Source of the DNA: Haloarcula vallismortis ATCC 29715
GTDB lineage: Archaea; Halobacteriota; Halobacteria; Halobacteriales; Haloarculaceae
NCBI RefSeq assembly: GCF_000337775.1
Contig: NZ_AOLQ01000069.1
Span: 462,241 to 526,240 of the forward strand
Reading direction: 5' to 3'
DNA length: 64,000 nt
How positions within the stretch are numbered: the stretch's first letter is position 1; every line of letters starts with the position of its first letter. The translations under genes and the position numbers were made by a program. Under the pieces are notes generated by a model. That model did no database searches and was not told the DNA's origin. It saw only the letters and a list, made by a program, of their open reading frames with translations. Of the stretch, positions 8,141-16,882 are shown piece by piece.

Positions 8141-9639
8141 TGGTTTAGAAGGGGTGGAAGCGTGTCCTCAAGCATTGCTTGTAACTCCGGTACGGCTGCG
8201 GTCAGCGCGACCGCGAGAACGGCCGCGAGGACGACGACGGCGATCATCCCGAACGAGACCGCCTGCCCGCTTCCGTCTGTGACGGGCGCGTCCTCAGGCA
8301 CGGGCTCCTCTGCGTGGATGGTTGCCTCGGCGAAGTAGAGCCGCTCGACGAGGCGAGCGAAGTACGCAAGCGTTAGCAGCGTACTCGCAAGCAATACGGC
8401 CACGACGGCCCAGTTCTCGGCGTTGACCGCGCCGAGAACGATGTACCACTTGCCGACGAAGCCGACCGCCGGCGGAACGCCGACCATCGCCAGCGAGAGC
8501 ACGGCAAAGGAAAACGCCGACAGCGGGACGCGACTTCCCATCCCGGCGTAGCCGTTCACTGTCGTCGCGCCCGTCTTGCGCTCGATAATTCCTGTCGCGG
8601 CGAACAGCCCGCCTTTCATCACTGCGTGGCCGAGCAGGTGGACTGTCGCGCCGACGACGGCCAGCGGGGTCGCGATGGCAAACCCGGCGACGACGAGGCC
8701 GAACTGTGACACCGAGGAGTACGCGAGCATCCGCTGGACACTGTCCTGTGAGACGGCAAGTGCGCTCCCCGCGATGATACTCACGCAGGCCAGGCCGACC
8801 AGCGCCCAGCGAGCAACTGGCACGGCCGACAGGAACTCCACGGTGAACACGGAAAACAGCAGGCGAGCGAGTGCGTACGCCGAGACTGTCGAGACGAGCG
8901 CGGAAATGAACGCACTCACCGTATCTGGGGCGTTCGCGTAGGCGTCGGGCTGCCAGGTGTGCAGGGGGAACAGGGCGACTTTCACCGTCAGCCCGCCAAT
9001 CATCAGCCCGAACGCGGTCAGGACAAGCGTCGAGTCGTACGCTGCCATCTCGCCGATTTTAGTGGCCAGATCGGCCATGTTGAGCGTCCCCGTCGCCGCG
9101 AGCAGATAGCCGATGCCGAGCAGGTACAGCGAGGCCCCGACGGTTCCGATGATGAGGTACTTCAGCGCCGCGACGGCGGCACTGGCGTCCCGGCCACTCG
9201 CCACGAGACCGTACGCCGCAAGCCCCGTAATTTCGAGGAACACGTAGAGATTGAACACATCGCCGGTGACCGTCATGCCCGTCAGGCCGGCGACCAGAAG
9301 CAGGTACAGACCGTAGAAAGGGCCCGAGTGCGGGCCAGCCTGTCGAGCATACGCGAGCACACCCAGTGACACGACGGCCACAAGCAATGCGACGGCCCCG
9401 GAGAGGCCGTCGACGACGAGTTCGATGCCGTACGGGGCGGCGAAACCGCCGACCGCGTAGGAAACCGTGCCGCTCGTGCTGACGCTCCACGCGAGCAGTC
9501 CAGCCAGGCCGACTTGGCCGATGAGCGTCAGCGTCGCGACTGGCCATCCGGCCCGGTCGCTGACGAGGCTGGCGACCAGCGGCACCGCGCCGCCGACAAT
9601 CGGCAGGACCACCAGCAACACAGGGATCTGTTCAATCAT
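8137..9639 (-). CDS. mnhD: Mrp/Mnh antiporter subunit D
   Basis: The 500-aa protein starts at MIEQIPVLLVVLP, 8 nt inside the end of mnhC. It has about 14 membrane helices. Family residues are visible: TM5 Glu E136 in VFLEITGLAAYGL and TM7 Lys K220 in TVKVALFPLHTWQPDAYANAP, which is closer to MrpD/NuoN than to NuoL. In Mrp complexes subunit D is one of the proton-translocating modules driving Na+ or K+ efflux. It is the first of three antiporter-like subunits encoded in a row. Confidence 0.9.
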   Translation of the reverse strand: MIEQIPVLLVVLPIVGGAVPLVASLVSDRAGWPVATLTLIGQVGLAGLLAWSVSTSGTVSYAVGGFAAPYGIELVVDGLSGAVALLVAVVSLGVLAYARQAGPHSGPFYGLYLLLVAGLTGMTVTGDVFNLYVFLEITGLAAYGLVASGRDASAAVAALKYLIIGTVGASLYLLGIGYLLAATGTLNMADLATKIGEMAAYDSTLVLTAFGLMIGGLTVKVALFPLHTWQPDAYANAPDTVSAFISALVSTVSAYALARLLFSVFTVEFLSAVPVARWALVGLACVSIIAGSALAVSQDSVQRMLAYSSVSQFGLVVAGFAIATPLAVVGATVHLLGHAVMKGGLFAATGIIERKTGATTVNGYAGMGSRVPLSAFSFAVLSLAMVGVPPAVGFVGKWYIVLGAVNAENWAVVAVLLASTLLTLAYFARLVERLYFAEATIHAEEPVPEDAPVTDGSGQAVSFGMIAVVVLAAVLAVALTAAVPELQAMLEDTLPPLLNQ

Positions 9640-9988
9640 AGTAGAGCTGTTTGAGTTTGTCTTCGTCCAGTGTCCCGTACTCCGTGTAGATGCGGATGAT
9701 GAGCGCAAGCGCTACGGCGGTCAGGCTCACCCCGACGACGATAGCGGTCAGGATGAGGACATGTGGCAGCGGGCTGACGTAGGGACCACCACCCTCCTTG
9801 ATTATCGGCGGGTTCCCGCCGGCCCGGAACGCGAGCGTGATGAAAAACAGGAAAATACCAGTCTGGAAGATGTTCATCCCGATGACTTTCTTCACGAGGT
9901 TCCGGGACTCGATGAGCATATAGAGGCCGATACCCAGCAGGACCATTACTGCGAAGTAATTGTAATGTGAGTTCAGCAGTTCCAGCAT
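9632..9988 (-). CDS. mnhC: Mrp/Mnh antiporter subunit C (NuoK-like)
   Basis: This 118-aa protein has three hydrophobic helices and is homologous to NuoK. A membrane Glu/Ser-Arg-Asn segment (LIESRNLVKKVIGMN) corresponds to the MrpC/NuoK conserved region. The second half has a Pro/Gly-rich loop before the last helix (VLILTAIVVGVSLTAVALAL). Its start overlaps the mnhB stop by one base, and its end overlaps mnhD by 8 nt. It acts in the membrane arm of the antiporter. Confidence 0.9.
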   Translation of the reverse strand: MLELLNSHYNYFAVMVLLGIGLYMLIESRNLVKKVIGMNIFQTGIFLFFITLAFRAGGNPPIIKEGGGPYVSPLPHVLILTAIVVGVSLTAVALALIIRIYTEYGTLDEDKLKQLYYD

Positions 9989-10461
9989 TAGCTTTCACCC
10001 TCCGGAGAGTCGACGGCGTGGCCGAACCCGGCCGCGAGCAGGAAAAAGAGGCCGATGGCAACGCTGGCGACGATACCACCGATGGCCAGTTCGACGAGCT
10101 CGATGGCGTAGGCGACCACATGCGAGATGAACTGCTCGTACAGATGATACTCGAGGAAGTTCCCGCCCAGCACTATCGTTCCGAGCCCGATTGCTGCGAA
10201 CGTGAGCACGCCGCCGGACGCGAGCGCGGCAACGACACGAACGTCCAGCCACTCTCGGGCCGCGTCAATACCGTAGGCGAAGGCGAGCATCATCACGACT
10301 GACCCGGCGATGACTCCGCCCTGGAATCCGCCGCCGGGGGAGTTCGCCCCGTGGAACATCACGAACAGGGCGAAGGTGAGGACGAACGGCGCGACGAGCC
10401 GGACCGTCGTCATGATAATCGTGCTCTCGACGTACAGCCCGGTTCGCTCGTCACTGCTCAT
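9988..10461 (-). CDS. mnhB: Mrp/Mnh antiporter subunit B
   Basis: This 157-aa, four-helix membrane protein contains the MnhB/MrpB signature HGANSPGGGFQGGVIAGS near residues 42-59. The N-terminus is short and hydrophilic (MSSDERTGLYVESTII). It is translationally coupled to the DUF4040 gene (4-nt overlap) and to mnhC (1-base overlap). In bacterial Mrp complexes MrpB packs beside MrpA and MrpC in the ion-conducting region. Confidence 0.9.
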   Translation of the reverse strand: MSSDERTGLYVESTIIMTTVRLVAPFVLTFALFVMFHGANSPGGGFQGGVIAGSVVMMLAFAYGIDAAREWLDVRVVAALASGGVLTFAAIGLGTIVLGGNFLEYHLYEQFISHVVAYAIELVELAIGGIVASVAIGLFFLLAAGFGHAVDSPEGES

Positions 10462-11003
10462 GCGAAGACCTCCTGCCTGAGGACGGTCAGCGCCGCGACG
10501 CCGGCGGAGAAGACCACAACTGCTTCACCCAGCGTGTCGAAGCCACGGTAGGCCGCGAGCACCGCCGTCACACCGTTTTTCACTTCCGTGTCCGCGTAGG
10601 CGTTTTCCAGGTAGTACTGCGTTACCTCACCGCTGACGACGGGATTCGCTGCGCCATCTGCACCGACAGCGGGCAGTGATGGAACGGTCGCAATCATGAC
10701 GACGACGAACGCGCCGACCAGCACGACGGTCCGGACGCTGATCGACTCGAACAGGCCGTTCGCCTGTGGCCGAACGGTGTTTGCTAGCGCCAGAATGAAC
10801 AGGATCGTCATGATGCCGGCCCCGACAGCCGCTTCGGTTAGCCCGACATCGGGCGCTTCGAGCATCACCCAGATGATCGAGACGCCGAGGCTGTAGGCGG
10901 CAAACGCCATCAGCGACGCCAGCACATCACGGAGCACCGCCGCGCCGATAGCACAGCCCAGCACGAACACCAGCAACACCGCCTCAATGAGCGACAGGCT
11001 CAT
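10458..11003 (-). CDS. DUF4040/MbhD-E-like antiporter subunit (MrpA C-terminal equivalent)
   Basis: Started at MSLSLIEAVLL (181 aa), the protein matches the part of bacterial MrpA that follows its NuoL-like domain. The N-terminal half is MbhD/NuoJ-like (ASLMAFAAYSLGVSIIWVML, APDVGLTEAAVGAG), and the C-terminal half is MbhE-like with a conserved AYRGFDTLGEAVVVFSAGVA segment. A separate gene for this module resembles the archaeal Mbh/Mbs organisation. It overlaps mnhG and mnhB by 4 nt each. Confidence 0.85.
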   Translation of the reverse strand: MSLSLIEAVLLVFVLGCAIGAAVLRDVLASLMAFAAYSLGVSIIWVMLEAPDVGLTEAAVGAGIMTILFILALANTVRPQANGLFESISVRTVVLVGAFVVVMIATVPSLPAVGADGAANPVVSGEVTQYYLENAYADTEVKNGVTAVLAAYRGFDTLGEAVVVFSAGVAALTVLRQEVFA

Positions 11004-11320
11004 GACTCGCCCTCCTCGTCGCCGACAGTCCACGGCTCGATACCCTGGTCCTGTGCCGCCCGGGCGATGGCGTGGGCGGCGGTCGGGTTCGTCAGGAACA
11101 TAAACACAAGCAGGAAGACGGCCTTGATAGTCGCGAGGTCGGTCTGAATCGCGAACGCGGCAGCGGCGATACTGAGGACGGCCCCCAGCGTGTCACTTTT
11201 CGAGGCCGCGTGAGCGCGCGTGTACACGTCAGGCAGTCGAACGATACCGATTGAGGCGACGCCGCCGAAGAACGCCCCGACCAGCGCGAGCGCGACAATC
11301 GCCCACTCAGTCGGCGTCAT
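11000..11320 (-). CDS. mnhG: Mrp/Mnh antiporter subunit G
   Basis: This 106-aa protein has three hydrophobic segments. The family motif SIGIVRLPDVYTRAHAASKS is at about residues 23-42 and TNPTAAHAIARAA is in the C-terminal part, both diagnostic of MnhG/PhaG. It overlaps mnhF and the DUF4040 gene by 4 nt each. It is a small accessory membrane subunit of the antiporter. Confidence 0.9.
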   Translation of the reverse strand: MTPTEWAIVALALVGAFFGGVASIGIVRLPDVYTRAHAASKSDTLGAVLSIAAAAFAIQTDLATIKAVFLLVFMFLTNPTAAHAIARAAQDQGIEPWTVGDEEGES

Positions 11321-11592
11321 AGCACACCTCCGTGCTCGACGTTGAACTTCGAGAACGCTATCGAGAGCAGGAAGTTCAGCAGAGCGTACACGAGCGCGAT
11401 ATCGAGGAACAACGGCTTATCGAGCGCACCAGAGACGAGCGCAATCGCGATGACGGTGTTCGTCCCCATCACGTTGACCGCGATGACTCTGTCGTGGTCT
11501 GTTGGCCCCGCGAATACACGGTACAGCGCTACGATAGCGAACAGGACGAATGCGCCGGCGATAGCCAGCAGTGCCGCTTCGAACTCAATCAT
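11317..11592 (-). CDS. mnhF: Mrp/Mnh antiporter subunit F
   Basis: The start is MIEFEAALLAIAG (91 aa), 8 nt inside the end of mnhE; a longer frame upstream only shadows mnhE. There are three membrane helices, with the MnhF signature VFAGPTDHDRVIAVNVMG near residues 27-44 and a second segment DIALVYALLNFLLSIAF. It is a small subunit of the antiporter, coupled to mnhG by a 4-nt overlap. Confidence 0.9.
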   Translation of the reverse strand: MIEFEAALLAIAGAFVLFAIVALYRVFAGPTDHDRVIAVNVMGTNTVIAIALVSGALDKPLFLDIALVYALLNFLLSIAFSKFNVEHGGVL

Positions 11593-12673
11593 CGTCGGCC
11601 ACCTCCGGGTCGCCGATATCGCTCTCGACCGTGCCGTCGCCCCCCTGTCCTCGTTCTCGTGGAGAGGGAATCGCTGCTGCCTCCCGGCCGTAGAAAACGA
11701 ACCGGACGGCTCGTTCGAGGCCCCCGTCGAACAGGTCCTCGCGCGCACTCCCGGTGAGCGAATGGATATCGAACGCCTGCTCGGAGACGCTGACGGTGAG
11801 CGTCCCGGGCGTCAGCGTGATGCTGTTTGCAAGCGTCGTCACCGGTCCGTCACCCCAGATGGCGGCTTCCAGCTCAACCATCTCCGGGTCGATAGGCAGT
11901 GACGGGTGCAAGACGACGTAGGCTATTTCGAGGTTGGCGATGGCGATCTCTTTGAGCAGGTACGGGACGTAAATCGCCAGCCGTGCGAGCTGTCTCGGAA
12001 TCCGGGTCAGCGACGGCTGGCGACTGAACGCGATCGGCGCGAGCAGTGCGGTGACGATAGTCGCCGTGATCGCGCCCGTGAGGAAATCCAGCGGCTTGTA
12101 CGAACTCAACAGCATATAAAACAGATACGATGCTCCGAAGATGGTGAGATACTTCGGGAGCGTCGCGGCGCGGGCCAGCGCGGTCGACCGCGCTGGTCGC
12201 TCGACGGGCGCGGTCTCGACCTCGATGTCGCCCCGAACGAGTTCGACTTCGAGCGGCCGGAGCATCGGCGTCGTCCCGCCGGGGTTGAACTCCGGATCGA
12301 GGACGACCCGTTCGATGCTGTGCTCGTCGGCGTAGGCCAGAATTGCGTCGGCGTAATCACCGGGGCTGAACAGGTAGCGATCAGAACCGATGACGCCCAG
12401 CTTAACGTCGAGATTCGACGGCGGGGCAGTCCCCAGATCTTCGTCGAGCCAGACCTCGATTCGGTCGAGCAGGTCCTTGGCCTGGCCGAGTTCTGTCTGC
12501 GCGTCGGGGTCGACGGCGCGCGTACTTGCGACGGCGACGAGATGCAGCGACACCGGCTGCTGTCCTTCTCTGGCCGCCGATTCGGCCTGTTCAACGGCGT
12601 AGGCAACGGTGTTACGGACCGTCACCGAATCGGCTACTGGCACGAGCAGGCGACGGGGTGGTGGTACAGTCAC
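11585..12673 (-). CDS. mnhE: UspA-MnhE fusion, Mrp/Mnh antiporter subunit E
   Basis: This 362-aa protein is about twice the length of bacterial MnhE. Residues 1 to about 150 look like a universal-stress-protein domain: RLLVPVADSVTVRNTVAYAV at the start, and DYADAILAYADEHSIERVVL later. The UspA ATP-binding glycine motif is reduced to FNPGGTTPML. From about residue 165 comes the MnhE domain with two helices (YLTIFGASYLFYMLLSSY and the next hydrophobic block) and the motif NSITLTPGTLTVSV. It is the first gene of the operon. A Usp domain on an antiporter subunit suggests nucleotide- or stress-responsive control, which is inference. Confidence 0.88.
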   Translation of the reverse strand: MTVPPPRRLLVPVADSVTVRNTVAYAVEQAESAAREGQQPVSLHLVAVASTRAVDPDAQTELGQAKDLLDRIEVWLDEDLGTAPPSNLDVKLGVIGSDRYLFSPGDYADAILAYADEHSIERVVLDPEFNPGGTTPMLRPLEVELVRGDIEVETAPVERPARSTALARAATLPKYLTIFGASYLFYMLLSSYKPLDFLTGAITATIVTALLAPIAFSRQPSLTRIPRQLARLAIYVPYLLKEIAIANLEIAYVVLHPSLPIDPEMVELEAAIWGDGPVTTLANSITLTPGTLTVSVSEQAFDIHSLTGSAREDLFDGGLERAVRFVFYGREAAAIPSPRERGQGGDGTVESDIGDPEVADDD

Positions 12674-12777
12674 AGTCTCTGTTTAGAAACTCCGAATAGG
12701 CGGTTCGTCGGGCAGTACTGTCGTTATCGGACCGGAGCAACGGAACACGCAAAACTATTTCGTAATCGGTTACGCGC

Positions 12778-13944
12778 TCAGTCACGACTGGACAGATGGG
12801 CACCGAGTTCGTCGGCAACCCGGGCACCAAGTCCCTGCTTCTCTCCGACGTACTCGGTGGCCGAGTCTCCGTCGACGAGCAAGGCGCGCGTCTCGTCGTC
12901 GCCCATCACGCTCGCGTCGTTAGCGACCACGAAAGTCAGCCCGGCCCGTTCGCGTATCTCGCGGGCGCGTTCGATTAGCGTCTCGTCGTCGCCCTCTGTT
13001 TCGACTTTGAACCCGATGATGGGGAGATCTGGCTGGTCTGCCCGAACAGTGTCGATAAGCTTTGGCGTCGGCTGCAACGTCAGCGTCAGTTCCGCCTGTC
13101 CGCTCTTGATTTTCTCAGGAGCCTGCTCGACGGTGTAATCGGAGATGGCGGCCGCAGAGACCAGTGCGTCGGCCGAGTCGGCGACCCGACGGACGGCTTC
13201 GGTCATCTCCGCGGCAGACTCGACCTGCTCGACGGTCGCGTAGGGAACGTCCGGCCCGTCGTGAACGAGCGTCACGTCGGCCCCGTGGGCGTAACAGGCC
13301 TGTGCGACTGCCCGGCCGGTCCGTCCCGAGGAGCGATTCGAGAGCGTCCGAACCGGATCGACCGATTCCGTGGTCGCGCCGGCGGTCACGACGATGTGCT
13401 TGCCCGAAAGCGGCCGGTCGCCCGCGGCCCGGGCGGCCGCCGTGACGATGGCTTCCTCGGTCGCGATCTTGGCCTTCCCCTCCTCGATTCGCGGGTCGAC
13501 GAACTCGACGCCCCAGGACTCGACGCGGTCGATTGCCTCCAGCACACCGGGGTGGTCGTACATCGGCTCGTGCATCGCCGGTGCAACGACGACCGGCACG
13601 TCAGCACCGAGGGCGGTCGTCACACACGTCGTCACGGGCGTGTCGTCGATTGCCGCTGCGACCTTGCCGACAGTGTTTGCCGTCGCGGGCGCGAGTAGGA
13701 GTACATCGCCCCAGCCCGAGCGCCCGCAGAGGTCGACGTGTTCGACATCGCCCGTGATTTCCGTCACCACCTCGTTGTCCGTCGCGAACGACAGCGCCCA
13801 CGGATGGATGATGCCCGTCGCGCTGTCGGTCATCACCGCTCGGACGGATGCGCCCTGTCGTCGGAGCTCGTGTGCGAGCTCCACCGTCTTGACGGCCGCG
13901 ATAGACCCTGACACCCCCAGAACGACGTTGACTCCGGTTAGCAT
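12778..13944 (-). CDS. coaBC: Bifunctional phosphopantothenoylcysteine decarboxylase / phosphopantothenate-cysteine ligase
   Basis: Started at MLTGVNVVLGVSGSIAAVKT (388 aa). The N-terminal CoaC flavoprotein domain (about 1-185) has the SGSIAAVKTVELAHEL nucleotide motif, the LLAPATANTVGKVAAAI loop and a PAMHEPMY version of the PxMNxxMW active-site motif. The C-terminal CoaB domain (about 190-388) has VTAGATTESVDPVRTLSNRS and SGRTGRAVAQ. CoaBC joins cysteine to 4'-phosphopantothenate and decarboxylates the product on the way to coenzyme A. It stands 104 bp upstream of the antiporter operon on the same strand. Confidence 0.92.
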   Translation of the reverse strand: MLTGVNVVLGVSGSIAAVKTVELAHELRRQGASVRAVMTDSATGIIHPWALSFATDNEVVTEITGDVEHVDLCGRSGWGDVLLLAPATANTVGKVAAAIDDTPVTTCVTTALGADVPVVVAPAMHEPMYDHPGVLEAIDRVESWGVEFVDPRIEEGKAKIATEEAIVTAAARAAGDRPLSGKHIVVTAGATTESVDPVRTLSNRSSGRTGRAVAQACYAHGADVTLVHDGPDVPYATVEQVESAAEMTEAVRRVADSADALVSAAAISDYTVEQAPEKIKSGQAELTLTLQPTPKLIDTVRADQPDLPIIGFKVETEGDDETLIERAREIRERAGLTFVVANDASVMGDDETRALLVDGDSATEYVGEKQGLGARVADELGAHLSSRD

Positions 13945-13994
13945 ACCTGCCGGTTGGCGGTGCGTGGGTAAAAGCCCCTGTCTCTCCGGCCTCA

Positions 13995-15560
13995 CTAGTC
14001 ACTGTTGTCGGCAGTCTGCTCGCCTCGCTCGTCGCTTCTGTCTCTGCTGGTACGTGGTCCTCCGTCGTGTGCGTTCAGTGCGAGGGTGAACGCGACTATC
14101 GCCAGCAGGACCAGTCCGAGCGCGACCACTGAACTGAGAGAGAGTCCGGTCGACGTAGTCGGAACCGCGACCGGGATGAGTACGTATCGAACGAGTAGCA
14201 CAAGGAGAATAGCCCCGGCGAGGATAGCCGCAGTTCCGGTGACGTGGACGAACTCGCTGTCGGTCGTGTCGGCGTCCCGGCCCAGTTGCTGCCCGATGCT
14301 GCTTGCGTGCACGCCGGCGTCCCAGACCAGTAGCGCCGCCGCGCTCCCGACGAGGACGAGTATCGGTGCGAGTCCGTGTTCAGCCCCGAGCAACGTCATG
14401 ATGAACAGGAGCCCGCTTCCAGCCGCGAACCCTGCCACCTGTCGAGATAGCAATTCCGAAGCGACTAGCTCAGCCAGTAACGTGACGAGTCCGCGGAGGA
14501 CGACGACCGAAATTAAGACGACGAGGAGCAACACGGTAGCCGAGCCATAGTGGCCGCCCCCGGCATACGTGGGCGCTACTCGCCGGGTCACGCCAGCGGC
14601 CGTAAGCACCAGCGCGCCCAGCAGCAGTCCCACAGTGAGAACGGTACTGCCGGTCTGCCGCGCCAGCGACCGTCCGGGGTCGTCCCCCAGCCACTGCAAC
14701 AGCCACTGCCGGAGCTGTTCGAGGATGAGAATACTCAGTACCGCCAGAAGCCCGACCGCGAGGGGGAGATGGAGTGGGCCACCGAAGGCGTTCCGCAGCG
14801 CCGGTCCGAGCACAGGGAGGCTGTCGAGGAAGCGGTCGAACAGTCCCTGTGTTGTCGGCACAAACGCCACGAGCAACTGCAGAGCCACGGCGGCTTTGAG
14901 GTAGGGGCCGATGTCCAACCAGTCTGTCCCCAACAGGTGTAGCCGCCCGAGCGCCCGGTCAGTCGTCGCCGTGGCTGTCGGAATCCACGATTCTAGCGTC
15001 TCTGTGGCCCGGTCCAGTAACAACAGAGCGAGGAGGACGCCGACCTGTAGCGTCACGAAGCCCACCAGTGGGTGGACCGAGAACCCAGTGACGACACGGA
15101 CGAGCACCCAGGGCAGCCTGACAGCAGCGGCAACGGCACAGACGATTGTGACGCAGATGCCGACTACCAGTACCACGAAACTCTCGTCGAGCATCGCCGT
15201 GAGTTCGTCCGTCTCATCGGTCGGCGGCACCAATCCACTACTCGCGTCGATGACGACGAGTGTGGCGGCCAGCGGGAACCCGAGCGCCGCAACGAGCGAC
15301 CAGTAATCAGTCGTCAGCAGCGCGGTCCCACAGAACACGCCCGCACCGATGACGATTGCGACGCTGCCGCAGGCGATTCGCTCGTGGGCATCGCTGCGGA
15401 GCGCCCAGACCCCGGCCGCGATACAGAGCCCGCCGACGAAGCCCGCCAGCACTGCTATCGGGTCCACGACAGCAAGGGCGAGGACGAGCGACACCAGCAC
15501 CGCGACCGTTCCGGCCAGCGCCGCACTCGATGCCGCCGGTCGACTGTCGAGTTCCGTCAT
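13995..15560 (-). CDS. Polytopic membrane protein of the DUF58 cluster (DUF7519-type)
   Basis: Started at MTELDSRPAASSAALAG (521 aa), the protein overlaps the DUF58 gene by 4 nt; the longer frame upstream shadows that gene. It has about 14 hydrophobic segments with short acidic connecting loops and no recognisable enzymatic motif. Haloarchaea carry such a protein next to DUF58/DUF4129 genes; I recall the label DUF7519. Function is unknown. Placement last in the operon suggests a membrane partner of the secreted or anchored DUF58 and DUF4129 proteins. Confidence 0.7.
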   Translation of the reverse strand: MTELDSRPAASSAALAGTVAVLVSLVLALAVVDPIAVLAGFVGGLCIAAGVWALRSDAHERIACGSVAIVIGAGVFCGTALLTTDYWSLVAALGFPLAATLVVIDASSGLVPPTDETDELTAMLDESFVVLVVGICVTIVCAVAAAVRLPWVLVRVVTGFSVHPLVGFVTLQVGVLLALLLLDRATETLESWIPTATATTDRALGRLHLLGTDWLDIGPYLKAAVALQLLVAFVPTTQGLFDRFLDSLPVLGPALRNAFGGPLHLPLAVGLLAVLSILILEQLRQWLLQWLGDDPGRSLARQTGSTVLTVGLLLGALVLTAAGVTRRVAPTYAGGGHYGSATVLLLVVLISVVVLRGLVTLLAELVASELLSRQVAGFAAGSGLLFIMTLLGAEHGLAPILVLVGSAAALLVWDAGVHASSIGQQLGRDADTTDSEFVHVTGTAAILAGAILLVLLVRYVLIPVAVPTTSTGLSLSSVVALGLVLLAIVAFTLALNAHDGGPRTSRDRSDERGEQTADNSD

Positions 15561-16882
15561 GCCCACCGCTCCATCGCGCGAGTGAGGGCTTTCGCGAGCG
15601 GTTCCGCGGGCGTCCAGTCGACGACTCGAACTGTCCCTCGAAGGGTGTCGAGGCGGGCCGTTCGGTCGATACGCTCGACGGTACTGCCCGGACTGTCTCC
15701 GGTCGTCATGTCCGGGCTGACGACTGTGACCGCGTGGCCGTGCGCGGCGAATCGCTTTGCCGCATCGGCCGCCCGGTCGTCGAGCAGGGGCGTACAGAAC
15801 ACGACCTGTGACTCGCTCGGTATCGAGCGGTCGAGCGTCGCCACCGCGTCCCCGCCGTCGGTGATACCGTACCGGTCTGCCGTCTCGGTCGGCGACTGCA
15901 TTCGCCGGGTTCGGGTGTCGGTATCGAGCAGCCACGAACTGCGGCTTCCCGATGACGTGGCGACCGACCCGCTCACGACATCTTCCAGAAACGCCTCCAA
16001 GCGCTGCTCTTGTGCCCGGTTTGCCGACGGCTGCAGCGTCTCACAACTGTCGTAGACGGCGGCACCGACGCGGTTGTCCATCTCCAGAAGCGCCGAGCCG
16101 ACCTGCTGGGCCGCGTAGGCACAGAACTGGACAGCTGTGGGCGCGCCTGCTCTCCCCGCAACGGGCTGTCTCGAATCCACCAGCGTGGTGACAGTAGCCG
16201 CTCGCGTCTCCCTGAACTCGACCGTCGCTAGCTCGTTCGTCTTTGCGAGGCGGTTCCAGTCGACGCGGCTCATCGGGTCAGAGGACTGGTGCTCGCGGAT
16301 GGCGTAGAAGGCGAGCCCGTTTCCGCCAGCGTCCGTCGGCACGCGCCCGGACTGGGAGAGGGTCTGGCCCGACAGCGGAACGGCGTCGACACTGGCACTG
16401 CACGAGAGCGTCGTCTCGACGGTGATCTGCTCGGCGAACTCGACGGTCCCGGTCAGGTTCCGGCAGGCGATTGCCACGTCGGTGAACGCGTGGTCGCCGC
16501 GGCGGGCTTTGACGGTGTAGGTGACTGAATCCGATGCCCCGGCTTCGAGATGGGTCCCGAATCGCGGGGAGCCGTCGATGACTGCTAGCCGCTCTGGGAC
16601 GCCGTCGAGGACGCGAACGTCTGGCAGGGTCGCGTCCCCGTCGTTCGTGAGCGTCAGCGTCACTGTCACCTCTGTGCCGGGGAGCGGGTCGGTCGGGTCG
16701 ACGTCCCGCTCGACCGTGAGCGTCGGTTCCGGGTCACCGATAGCCGCCTGATAGGCCGCATACACCAGCGCCACCGCCGCCACCATGAAAATCGTCGGGT
16801 TTCCGGTGACGATGCCGGCCCCACCGGCGACCAGCGCGGCCGAGACGCCGACGTTGCGCTGTGTAATCTCGCGCGTGCTCAC
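15557..16882 (-). CDS. DUF58 domain protein
   Basis: This 441-aa protein has two N-terminal hydrophobic segments (about 12-46), then a beta-sandwich region (about 50-170, with LPGTEVTVTLTLTNDGDATLP) resembling a bacterial conserved-repeat domain. The DUF58 segment follows, with the core motif YAIREHQSSDPMSRVDWNRL and EFRETRAATVTTLVDSRQPV, a VWA-like fold. DUF58 proteins usually work with MoxR AAA+ ATPases in cell-envelope or protein-complex maturation. No MoxR gene lies next to it here. It overlaps both neighbours by 4 nt. Confidence 0.88.
   Translation of the reverse strand: MSTREITQRNVGVSAALVAGGAGIVTGNPTIFMVAAVALVYAAYQAAIGDPEPTLTVERDVDPTDPLPGTEVTVTLTLTNDGDATLPDVRVLDGVPERLAVIDGSPRFGTHLEAGASDSVTYTVKARRGDHAFTDVAIACRNLTGTVEFAEQITVETTLSCSASVDAVPLSGQTLSQSGRVPTDAGGNGLAFYAIREHQSSDPMSRVDWNRLAKTNELATVEFRETRAATVTTLVDSRQPVAGRAGAPTAVQFCAYAAQQVGSALLEMDNRVGAAVYDSCETLQPSANRAQEQRLEAFLEDVVSGSVATSSGSRSSWLLDTDTRTRRMQSPTETADRYGITDGGDAVATLDRSIPSESQVVFCTPLLDDRAADAAKRFAAHGHAVTVVSPDMTTGDSPGSTVERIDRTARLDTLRGTVRVVDWTPAEPLAKALTRAMERWA

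Noticed and set aside
11906..13138. 410-aa plus-strand frame across mnhE and coaBC
   Set aside because: Shadow frame rich in Arg, crossing two well-supported genes and their intergenic gap.
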